Origin: JBLYYQ01 sp048550035
Lineage (GTDB): Bacteria > Nitrospinota_A > UBA7883 > JBLYYQ01
Reading direction: 5' to 3'
NCBI GenBank assembly: GCA_048550035.1
Contig: JBLYYQ010000009.1
Location: forward strand, 1-6,080
Length of the DNA: 6,080 bases
Shown: piece by piece, positions 1 through 5,479 of the stretch
Layout of the letters: each line of letters begins with the position of its first letter
Position numbering within the stretch: position 1 is the first letter of the stretch
Program-made: the position numbers and the translations under genes
Notes under the pieces: generated by a model
What the model was told of the DNA's origin: nothing
Database searches by the model: none
What the model saw: the letters and a program-made list of their open reading frames with translations, nothing else

Positions 1-9
1 GCATCCCTG

Positions 10-573
10 CTAGAATAATCTATAATCGTGTAAAATACTCTGTTCAAAGTTGAGTTGAAAAATTTTTGATGAATCAAACAGATTGAGTTTCAGAATAGTT
101 CTTAAAGTATCTAATACTCCATAGTGAGTAATAATTAAAATATTCGAATTTGGTGAATATTTTTTGAGAAGTAAATCTAAAAAATTTGTGACACGGATAG
201 TTAAATCATGACCTGACTCCCCTTTTGGGTATGGTAAGGTATCGAACTTTTTATAATACTGTACAATCGGTAATAATACCGTTTTAGGTAATTTAGAAAA
301 TAGTCCAAAATCAATTTCTAGCAACAGTTCACTCTGCTTAAGAATATTAGCTGATAATTTTTTCCTATTTTGAATTATACCTGCAGAGTTAATTGTTCGT
401 TGACTGCTACTTGTAAAAATATGATCTATCGAGATATTGGAGAGTTTGTCAGCAATAGATTTACTATGCAAGATCCCTTTTTGAGTTAGTTTAGAATCAA
501 ATCTACCCTGAACTATATTGATAGAATTAGCAAAAGTTTCACCGTGGCGTACAAAAAAAAGTGTTAGTGACAT
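10..573 (-). CDS. Histidine phosphatase family protein (phosphoglycerate mutase-like)
   Basis: A complete 187-residue protein of the histidine phosphatase (phosphoglycerate mutase-like) superfamily, which transfers phosphate through a phosphohistidine intermediate. The RHGET signature is at residues 9-13, with nucleophile His10. Other expected active-site residues are Arg24 (QGRFD), Arg59 (SSSQRT), the acidic Glu86 (LLEIDFG) and the second catalytic His150 (IITHYG). A PKGES segment at 116-120 also fits the family. There is no signal peptide, so it should be cytosolic. The substrate cannot be read from sequence: sugar phosphates, cobalamin precursors (CobC), nucleotides and phosphoproteins are all used by relatives. 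The length is normal for the single-domain branch. The start fits because RHGET should lie about 8 residues in, but no Shine-Dalgarno sequence precedes it. The gene is divergent from the kinase-like gene, 42 bp away, and ends in TAG near the window edge. Confidence 0.88.
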   Translation of the reverse strand: MSLTLFFVRHGETFANSINIVQGRFDSKLTQKGILHSKSIADKLSNISIDHIFTSSSQRTINSAGIIQNRKKLSANILKQSELLLEIDFGLFSKLPKTVLLPIVQYYKKFDTLPYPKGESGHDLTIRVTNFLDLLLKKYSPNSNILIITHYGVLDTLRTILKLNLFDSSKIFQLNFEQSILHDYRLF

Positions 574-615
574 ATATATATAATAGATAAAATTTAACTA
601 TTAACAAAGAAGTTA
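574..615. promoter_or_regulatory. Short divergent intergenic region with AT-rich promoter elements
   Basis: These 42 bp separate two divergent start codons, so promoters for both genes must lie here or inside the opposite gene. A consensus -10 hexamer TATAAT is at 579-584 on the plus strand. On the minus strand, TATTAT (complement of 580-585) could serve the phosphatase. The two candidates overlap, so transcription in the two directions could compete. No convincing -35 box is seen for either. The plus-strand gene has only a weak purine stretch (AGAAG, 608-612) before its ATG. Promoter function is inferred from position and hexamers only. Confidence 0.4.
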
Positions 616-2256
616 ATGGAATCAAATCATAAGATAACTGCATTTATATCAACAGGCGAGGTAATCACTGATTTACGATTGTCTCTCTTTTTTGAAAATT
701 TGGGCTGGGATGTCCATTATCAACCAATCTTAAGCAACGCACTCGATAAGATAAGAAAAGATAATTTTAGAGTCGCCATTATTTCAGTTGATAAAAAAGA
801 TGAGACGGAACTTGATCTATTCTCACCATTTTTAGAGAAATTGCCAAACATGATGCTGATATTATTAGGAAGTAGTCCTAAGAAGATATTAGCAGTTCGT
901 AATAAGTTTAAATTTCATCAGAAAGTTTTTTCCATTCAACGATCGTATCTACTAAGCGCACTAGACTTACTCTTGCTAGCAATAAATGAGCAGAAGGTCA
1001 CTGCTGATGGTGAAGAGAATGAGAAACAGGTTCTGACAAACTGTTCTGATGAGCTAGCCCAAAAAATTTCTGTTCAGACAGCGATGTTTAGTTTCCTAGA
1101 AAAGAATAGTTTGCAAAGCGATCAGAGTTTCAGGGCTCTGCTGCAACGCTATTTAGATACAACGCTAACTCTATTTCAAGCAAGTCGAGGCTCAATAATG
1201 TTAATTGAAGATCATAATCAATTATCGACATGGGCAGCAACGAGTAATGAGCTGATAGGCGATACAATTTCATTATCCGAAAGCTCGCTCTTTGCAAGCG
1301 CGATTAAGGAAAATAGGATTGTTGTCGTAGAACGCTCAGATCGGAGCGATAAGAAAAGTGTACTGATCACTCTTCCGGTCCGTTATGAGTCATCAGTCAT
1401 TGGTATATTGAATATCGAAGGAAAACATGACTTAAGGCAGTTCGTCGAGCAAGAAGAATCGATTCTAACATTATTTACAGGTGTTATTGTAAGTTCATTC
1501 ATGGGTGCAAAAGCAAGACACGAGCGAGATTTATTAAAGATTACTAATCGGAACATCGGTCGCGAGAAGGCATTGAAAGAATCGATATTACTTATGGCAG
1601 TAAATAATTTAAAACTACCGACACTTGGCATTAGAGGGAAGGTAAAAATGGCGACTCAATTCATTGATAATGCAATAGGGAAAGAGCTAACTAGTAACGC
1701 ACTAACATCATTGCGTGGAGTGACAAAAATGATAGATAATATTCTTGAGATCGCATCTGTACAAGAAAAAGGGATTAAGGTTAATAAATCGAATTTTGAT
1801 CTTCGAGTGCTCCTTGAAAAAGTGTTAGAAGATTCGAAAGATATCAATCAGATCGACAATAACAAAATAGCTCTATCTGTTGCAGAAGGAAATTTTATTA
1901 TAGAGTCCGATCCAGAGATAATGAGTCATATATTACTGAGTCTCCTATTTTATACTACTATCTGTAGTAAGGAGTTAGGGAGTATAACTATCGCTTTGCA
2001 AAATGAGGTAGATACTATCTTTATCGAATTTACTCCTAATAGGTTATACGATGAAAATGCCGATGATCTTGATGCTATCAATGAAGCATTAATGAGCGAT
2101 TCTGCCTTTAAGTTAGACCAGAGTGAAATTGAGACAGTTACAATAGATTTTTGTACGATGGCACTTAATGCATTAGGTGGCAAACTTGAGAGAGATGTGG
2201 ATGGTGACAAACTCTATTCTATGTCAGTCAGACTGCCACGCAAATACCCTTACTAA
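616..2256 (+). CDS. Degenerate receiver-GAF-histidine kinase-like protein (predicted pseudokinase)
   Basis: A 546-residue soluble protein with hybrid sensor-kinase architecture. Residues about 6-125 look like a receiver (Rossmann-like alternation, FRVAIISVD at 51-59), but Ser57 sits where the phospho-acceptor Asp is expected. Residues about 165-300 resemble a GAF domain (ASRGSIMLI at 189-197; LPVRYESSVIGILNIEG at 253-269). Residues about 320-390 match a HisKA helical hairpin, with VNNLKLPTLGIRG at 329-341 aligning to the SHELRTPL-type H-box; Asn330 replaces the His. FDLRVLLEKVLED (394-406) is the usual linker to the ATPase domain. DPEIMSHILLSLL (432-444) aligns with the N-box, but Ser442 and Tyr446 replace its two Asn. 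No DxGxG or GxGLG glycine box is visible, although the final LGGKLERD...VRLP (519-541) keeps the C-terminal kinase pattern. No membrane segment is seen. I infer a non-catalytic signalling or scaffold protein that may bind a ligand through GAF. A strongly diverged active kinase is not excluded. Confidence 0.75.
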   Translation: MESNHKITAFISTGEVITDLRLSLFFENLGWDVHYQPILSNALDKIRKDNFRVAIISVDKKDETELDLFSPFLEKLPNMMLILLGSSPKKILAVRNKFKFHQKVFSIQRSYLLSALDLLLLAINEQKVTADGEENEKQVLTNCSDELAQKISVQTAMFSFLEKNSLQSDQSFRALLQRYLDTTLTLFQASRGSIMLIEDHNQLSTWAATSNELIGDTISLSESSLFASAIKENRIVVVERSDRSDKKSVLITLPVRYESSVIGILNIEGKHDLRQFVEQEESILTLFTGVIVSSFMGAKARHERDLLKITNRNIGREKALKESILLMAVNNLKLPTLGIRGKVKMATQFIDNAIGKELTSNALTSLRGVTKMIDNILEIASVQEKGIKVNKSNFDLRVLLEKVLEDSKDINQIDNNKIALSVAEGNFIIESDPEIMSHILLSLLFYTTICSKELGSITIALQNEVDTIFIEFTPNRLYDENADDLDAINEALMSDSAFKLDQSEIETVTIDFCTMALNALGGKLERDVDGDKLYSMSVRLPRKYPY

Positions 2257-2270
2257 TTATCTGTATGATC

Positions 2271-2280
2271 TGGTATGATT
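2271..2280 (+). promoter_or_regulatory. Candidate extended -10 promoter upstream of the dsbA-like gene
   Basis: TGGTATGATT contains an extended -10 (TGn) followed by TATGAT at 2274-2279. The same ten bases occur in the catalase promoter at 3832-3841. A second TATGAT lies exactly 10 bp upstream (2264-2269), giving a short tandem repeat. The best -35 candidate (TTACTA, 2250-2255) is poor, which extended -10 promoters can tolerate. Transcription from here would give the dsbA-like gene a leader of about 140 nt containing the hairpin at 2339-2386. Confidence 0.4.
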
Positions 2281-2308
2281 TTTGAATTAGGAAGTATGAA
2301 TAGGTGAG

Positions 2309-2333
2309 AAGAAAATTGTTTTTTCTTTTTTTT
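2309..2333 (+). terminator. Weak A/T-rich intrinsic terminator after the kinase-like gene
   Basis: AAGAAAA (2309-2315) pairs with TTTTCTT (2321-2327) across a 5-nt loop, and a run of six T follows (2328-2333). The stem has only one G-C pair, so it would be weak. It lies 53 bp after the stop codon. If the promoter at 2271 is real, this element would also lie inside the leader of the next gene and would have to be read through. Confidence 0.35.
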
Positions 2334-2338
2334 AATGT

Positions 2339-2386
2339 TAGCCTGCAACAGCTACCTCTTTGTAAGAGGAGATGCTTTATAGGCTA
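2339..2386 (+). other. Nested stem-loop in the leader of the dsbA-like gene
   Basis: The outer arms TAGCCT (2339-2344) and AGGCTA (2381-2386) are perfectly complementary. Inside them CCTCTT (2355-2360) and AAGAGG (2364-2369) form a 6-bp stem with a TGT loop, and AGC (2350-2352) can pair with GCT (2374-2376). It is followed by TTTTGTAT, a broken T-rich stretch, 40 nt before the downstream ATG. It could be an attenuator, an mRNA-stabilising 5' structure or part of a terminator. I do not recognise a known riboswitch class. Confidence 0.4.
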
Positions 2387-2426
2387 TTTTGTATAAGTTA
2401 AATTAAGATATATATATTGGAGAAAA

Positions 2427-3194
2427 ATGAAAAAAGTTATAAAGTTTATTATACCTATTATTGTAGCTTCATTAGTCTGGAGCACAAACGCAAGCGCACT
2501 CAATAAAGCCGAAACGAATGCTTTGATTGAGAAGTACATTAAGGAGAACCCTAATGTTATACTTGAATCGTTGCGTACATATCAGAAGGAACAAAAAGAT
2601 GCTGCAACTACAAAAGCACTTAAAGATAGTTTCGCTAACCCTGTCGCAATTGATGTTGGAGATTCCCCGCAGCTCGGATCGAAGAATGCGCCAATTACTA
2701 TTGTAGAGTTTTCTGATTTCCAATGTCCATATTGTGGGAAATCTCTTCCGATAATAAAGGAAATCTATGCAAGAAACAAAAGTAAAGTTCGACTGGTTTT
2801 TAAACACTTTCCACTTACATTTCATAAGAAAGCTTTCATAGCTGCAAAGGCAAGTTATGCTGCAAAACGGCAAGGTAAGTTTTGGGAATATCATGACAAA
2901 CTACTTTTATCACAGCAAGAGTGGGTAGGAGGTGATGAAGAAGCCAGTATAAAAATATTTAAAGAGTATGCAAAAGATTTGAAACTTAATCTTCGTAAAT
3001 TTAATAAAGATTTAACTAATCCTGCCTTTGATAAAATAATTACTGATGATTTAAAACTAGGATCGACAATTAAGGTAGGTGGTACCCCAACCTTTTTCAT
3101 CAATGGAGTGAAAACTTACGGTGCTCTTAATGTCGCCCAATTTCAAGCAATCATTGACGAGGTGGAAAAGAGAGGAATTAAGCATAAAAACTAA
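2427..3194 (+). CDS. DsbA/Com1-like periplasmic thiol:disulfide oxidoreductase
   Basis: A 255-residue exported thioredoxin-fold protein expected to make or shuffle disulfide bonds in envelope proteins. The N-terminus is a clear Sec signal: Lys2-Lys3, a hydrophobic core at about 5-18, and ASA at 22-24 before a likely cleavage point. There is no lipobox Cys, so it should be soluble in the periplasm. The helical stretch at about 28-65 (NPNVILESLRTYQKEQ) is typical of the Com1/Thioredoxin_4 branch. The active site is FSDFQCPYCGK, with Cys100 and Cys103, and the cis-proline loop is GGTPTFFING (Pro221). The CPYC dipeptide is common in DsbA-like proteins of this branch. Direction (oxidase versus isomerase) cannot be decided from sequence, and no DsbB partner is in the window. 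GGAGA at 2419-2423 lies just before the ATG, a rather short spacing. The 3' end overlaps or abuts the alkyltransferase gene, so the two are probably co-transcribed. Confidence 0.9.
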   Translation: MKKVIKFIIPIIVASLVWSTNASALNKAETNALIEKYIKENPNVILESLRTYQKEQKDAATTKALKDSFANPVAIDVGDSPQLGSKNAPITIVEFSDFQCPYCGKSLPIIKEIYARNKSKVRLVFKHFPLTFHKKAFIAAKASYAAKRQGKFWEYHDKLLLSQQEWVGGDEEASIKIFKEYAKDLKLNLRKFNKDLTNPAFDKIITDDLKLGSTIKVGGTPTFFINGVKTYGALNVAQFQAIIDEVEKRGIKHKN

Positions 3195-3702
3195 GCGAGA
3201 AATTTTATTTGTCAATTCTCGATTTGGATTTATCGGTGTTGAGTATCAAGGTAGCTATATCTGCAGGTTATGGTTACCGAATAGTAAAAAGGCGATAAGC
3301 GCAGCGGCGGTTGGCGCTAAGCCAAAGATAGTTGTAGATAGTAATCAGCAAGAACTTGCACGCGATATTGCTGATTACTTTGAGGGCAAAAGAGTATCGT
3401 TCAATAAGTACAAGATTCTGATGAATCAATACCCTCCGTTTACCCAGTCAGTATATAGGAAGTTACGTTCGATCGAATTTGGTAAAACAGTCACATATAA
3501 AGCGTTAGCGATGATGGTTGGCTTAGATGTTAAGCCAGTGACAATAGGACATATTATGGCGCAAAATAAAATTCCATTGATTATACCTTGTCATCGTGTG
3601 ATTAGATCAGACGGAGCAGTCGGCGGATTTACTGCTCAATCTGCTTTTGGAACTCGGCTCAAGAAAAGGATGCTGCAGTTAGAAAAGAGTTATCTCCCTT
3701 AA
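3130..3702 (+). CDS. Methylated-DNA--[protein]-cysteine S-methyltransferase-like protein (Ogt/MGMT family)
   Basis: A cytosolic O6-alkylguanine-DNA alkyltransferase-like protein. This family moves the alkyl group from O6-alkylguanine to its own Cys in a suicide reaction. The signature IPCHRVI carries acceptor Cys154 (numbered from the ATG at 3130, 190 residues). The helix-turn-helix region has FGKTVTYKALA (118-128) with the conserved Tyr123, and the C-terminus has GGFTAQSAF...LKKRMLQLE. Family-like sequence starts only near residue 25 (ILFVNSRFGFIGVEY). The usual arginine finger before the VG turn appears to be Val137 (KPVTIG, 135-140), which is unusual. The start is uncertain. The ATG at 3130 and a GTG at 3121 lie inside the dsbA-like gene and give a non-conserved N-terminal tail, while a good Shine-Dalgarno sequence (AGAGGA, 3171-3176) precedes only an in-frame ATA at 3184. 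Because Cys is kept, this is not an alkyltransferase-like (ATL) protein. Confidence 0.85.
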   Translation: MSPNFKQSLTRWKREELSIKTKREILFVNSRFGFIGVEYQGSYICRLWLPNSKKAISAAAVGAKPKIVVDSNQQELARDIADYFEGKRVSFNKYKILMNQYPPFTQSVYRKLRSIEFGKTVTYKALAMMVGLDVKPVTIGHIMAQNKIPLIIPCHRVIRSDGAVGGFTAQSAFGTRLKKRMLQLEKSYLP

Positions 3703-3713
3703 TTTTTTCTCTA

Positions 3714-3762
3714 CTAAATAAGGTTAAGAGTCCCATCCCTCTTTTGGAACTTACTTATTTAG
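3714..3762. terminator. Large hairpin downstream of the alkyltransferase gene, probable transcript end
   Basis: CTAAATAAG (3714-3722) and CTTATTTAG (3754-3762) form a perfect 9-bp inverted repeat. The stem continues with GTT/AAC (3723-3725 with 3748-3750) and AAGAG/CTCTT (3726-3730 with 3739-3743), leaving an 8-nt loop and small bulges. It begins 12 bp after the stop codon, where a terminator or 3' stabilising hairpin is expected. No T-run follows on the plus strand; the T-run (3703-3708) lies before it. Canonical intrinsic termination is therefore not shown. Confidence 0.45.
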
Positions 3763-3809
3763 GAAGTTGCTTGAATAGGAGAATGTTCAAAACCAGTTTG
3801 CGCAATTAT

Positions 3810-3840
3810 TTGACATAATATTTAGTTTATGTGGTATGAT
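3810..3840 (+). promoter_or_regulatory. Catalase promoter (-35 TTGACA, extended -10 TATGAT)
   Basis: A consensus -35 TTGACA is at 3810-3815. TATGAT at 3835-3840 is preceded by TG one base away, making it an extended -10. The spacer is 19 bp, longer than the ideal 17, which the extended -10 may offset. Transcription would start near 3847, giving a 5' leader of about 150 nt. This is the best promoter in the window. Confidence 0.65.
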
Positions 3841-3852
3841 TATTCATAAACT
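3824..3852. promoter_or_regulatory. Inverted repeat overlapping the catalase -10: candidate operator
   Basis: AGTTTATG (3824-3831) and CATAAACT (3845-3852) are perfect 8-bp inverted repeats with a 13-bp spacer holding the -10 hexamer. Half-site centres are 21 bp apart, two helical turns, as expected for a dimeric regulator bound on one DNA face. Bound protein would block polymerase, so a repressor fits best. Catalases are often controlled by peroxide or iron sensors (OxyR, PerR, Fur), but this does not match the consensus of any of these that I know. Confidence 0.5.
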
Positions 3853-3859
3853 GTTTGCC

Positions 3860-3964
3860 CATCTCAATAAAATAGTAAGCGAGCAGGTTTTAAAAATTGG
3901 CTTATCAGTGCCTTGAGATCTTCCAAAAAATAAGCAGATCAGACCGTTTGAGAGATTGCTCTGA
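3860..3964 (+). other. Structured 5' leader of the catalase mRNA
   Basis: Several complementary segments lie between the predicted transcription start and the catalase ribosome binding site: ATCTCAA (3861-3867) with TTGAGAT (3913-3919); GCTTAT (3900-3905) with ATAAGC (3930-3935); TCAGA (3939-3943) with TCTGA (3960-3964); and AGAG (3951-3954) with CTCT (3959-3962). TCTCAA could also pair with a second TTGAGA at 3948-3953, so some pairings exclude each other. No small ORF with a ribosome binding site and no known riboswitch motif is recognised. The remainder of the 297-bp gap (3763-3809) holds nothing I can identify. Confidence 0.3.
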
Positions 3965-3985
3965 CGACCAACAACACTCACAGAT

Positions 3986-3991
3986 AAGGAG
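3986..3991 (+). promoter_or_regulatory. Strong ribosome binding site of the catalase gene
   Basis: AAGGAG lies 8 bases before the ATG at 4000. It is the best Shine-Dalgarno sequence in the window and fixes the catalase start. The other genes here have weaker or absent sites, which suggests efficient catalase translation. Confidence 0.8.
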
Positions 3992-3999
3992 AACTAAAT

Positions 4000-5454
4000 A
4001 TGACTAAGAAACTGACTAATAATGTTGGCATCCCAATTAGCGATAATCAAAATGTGAAGACAGCAGGACCACGCGGTCCGCAACTGCTACAGGATGTCTG
4101 GTTTTTAGAGAAACTTGCACATTTTGATCGGGAAGTAATTCCTGAGCGGCGGATGCATGCGAAAGGATCTGGTGCTCATGGTCTTTTCACAGTAACTTCT
4201 GACATCACAAAGTATACTCGTGCAAAGATCTTCTCCGAAGTTGGAAAGAAAACAGAACTGTTCGTCCGCTTTTCCACGGTTGCCGGTGAACGGGGTGCAG
4301 CAGATGCTGAGCGTGATATTAGAGGTTTTGCGATCAAATTCTACACTGAGGAAGGAAACTGGGATCTGGTTGGCAACAATACGCCGGTCTTTTTTTTAAA
4401 AGATCCACTAAAATTCCCAGACTTAAACCACGCAGTTAAGCGTGATCCTAAAACAAATGTTCGTAACCCACACAGTAACTGGGATTTTTGGACTAGTCTA
4501 CCTGAAGCACTGCATCAGGTAACTATTACTATGAGTGATCGGGGAATTCCTCGCTCGTACAGACATATGGATGGTTTTGGGAGTCATACTTTCAGTATGA
4601 TTAATGAAAAAAATGAACGGTTCTGGGTCAAGTTCCATTTAAAAACTGAGCAAGGGATTGAAAATCTAACCGATGCTGAAGCTGAAGCGATTATCGGGAA
4701 ATGCCGTGAGAGCCACCAGCGGGATCTGTTTGATAGTATTGAGCAAGGTGAGTTTCCAAAGTGGAGAGTAAAGATTCAGGTAGTGCCAGAAAAAGATGCT
4801 GCTAAATTTCCATTTAATCCGTTTGATCTGACAAAAGTCTGGCCACATAAAGAGTATCCACTTATTGAAGTCGGTCTGCTGGAGCTAAATAAGAATCCAG
4901 AGAACTATTTTGCCGAAGTTGAGCAGGCTGCGTTTAATCCGGCTAATGTTGTTCCAGGTATCGGTTTCTCTCCTGACAAAATGTTACAGGGTCGGCTATT
5001 TTCATATGGTGACGCTCAGCGATATCGACTAGGGGTGAACCATCACCTAATACCGGTCAACAAAGCCAGATGTCCTATGCATGCATTCCATCGTGACGGA
5101 CAGATGCGAGTAGATGATAATCATGGGAAAACTATAGGGTATGAGCCTAACAGTTCTGGCGAATGGCAAGAGCAACCTGAGTTTAAAGAACCACCACTCG
5201 AGCTTGATGGAGCTGCTGATAATTGGGATCACCATAAGGATGATGACGACTATTACTCTCAGCCAGCTGCTCTATTTAAATTGATGACTCCTCAGCAGCA
5301 GAAAGTTCTTTTTGAGAATACGGCACGAGCCATGGGTGATGCTTCAAATGAAGTTAAAATTCGCCACATCAAGCACTGTTTGAAAGCTGATCCTGCTTAT
5401 GGCAAAGGAATTGCTGCTGAACTCAAAATTTCACTTGATAAAGTAACTGGTTAA
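4000..5454 (+). CDS. katA: Monofunctional haem catalase (clade 3-type, small subunit)
   Basis: A 484-residue haem catalase that converts hydrogen peroxide to water and oxygen, expected as a cytosolic tetramer. The distal signature ERRMHAKGSGAHG contains catalytic His53. The distal Asn is in GNNTPVFF (125-132). The proximal haem ligand is Tyr336 in RLFSYGDAQRYRLG (332-345), a complete haem-ligand motif. VRFSTVAGERGAAD (89-102) and RGFAIKFYTEEGNWD (108-122) are typical core segments, and the C-terminal part includes DDDDYYSQPAALFKLM (414-429). The length and lack of a C-terminal flavodoxin-like domain indicate the small-subunit class, whose members commonly bind NADPH. No signal peptide is seen. 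It has its own promoter, a candidate operator and a strong Shine-Dalgarno, so it is probably a regulated monocistronic gene, convergent with ftsY. Its sequence looks richer in G+C than the genes on its left, which may reflect transfer or selection on a highly expressed, conserved protein. The symbol follows common use for this class. Confidence 0.96.
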   Translation: MTKKLTNNVGIPISDNQNVKTAGPRGPQLLQDVWFLEKLAHFDREVIPERRMHAKGSGAHGLFTVTSDITKYTRAKIFSEVGKKTELFVRFSTVAGERGAADAERDIRGFAIKFYTEEGNWDLVGNNTPVFFLKDPLKFPDLNHAVKRDPKTNVRNPHSNWDFWTSLPEALHQVTITMSDRGIPRSYRHMDGFGSHTFSMINEKNERFWVKFHLKTEQGIENLTDAEAEAIIGKCRESHQRDLFDSIEQGEFPKWRVKIQVVPEKDAAKFPFNPFDLTKVWPHKEYPLIEVGLLELNKNPENYFAEVEQAAFNPANVVPGIGFSPDKMLQGRLFSYGDAQRYRLGVNHHLIPVNKARCPMHAFHRDGQMRVDDNHGKTIGYEPNSSGEWQEQPEFKEPPLELDGAADNWDHHKDDDDYYSQPAALFKLMTPQQQKVLFENTARAMGDASNEVKIRHIKHCLKADPAYGKGIAAELKISLDKVTG

Positions 5455-5479
5455 TTTTTAAAGAGGTTGCTAGGGTTTT

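Noticed and set aside
553..560. Eight-base homopolymer just after the phosphatase start as a phase-variation switch
   Set aside because: It encodes the ordinary Leu-Phe-Phe strand before RHGET, and the tract is short for slipped-strand switching.
1383..2210. Three minus-strand open frames (1383-1631, 1656-1847, 1950-2210)
   Set aside because: Antisense shadows of the kinase-like gene: Ser-rich products with no motif, and no ribosome binding site looked for beyond chance.
2337..2390. Integron attC-like site
   Set aside because: GTTAGCC resembles the GTTRRRY core, but it fails at the third R and there is no matching RYYYAAC partner or integrase.
2472..2894. A 140-codon open frame on the minus strand
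   Set aside because: It lies wholly inside the dsbA-like gene, its product is low-complexity and Cys/Phe-rich without a recognisable domain, and the sense-strand protein has clear catalytic motifs.
3810..3900. OxyR binding site upstream of catalase
   Set aside because: I looked for the ATAG-N7-CTAT tetrad pattern and did not find two spaced copies; only the unrelated AGTTTATG/CATAAACT dyad is present.
4390..4401. T8A4 run in catalase as a programmed frameshift or phase-variable tract
   Set aside because: The frame encodes the conserved TPVFFLKD segment without interruption; eight T is unremarkable at this base composition.
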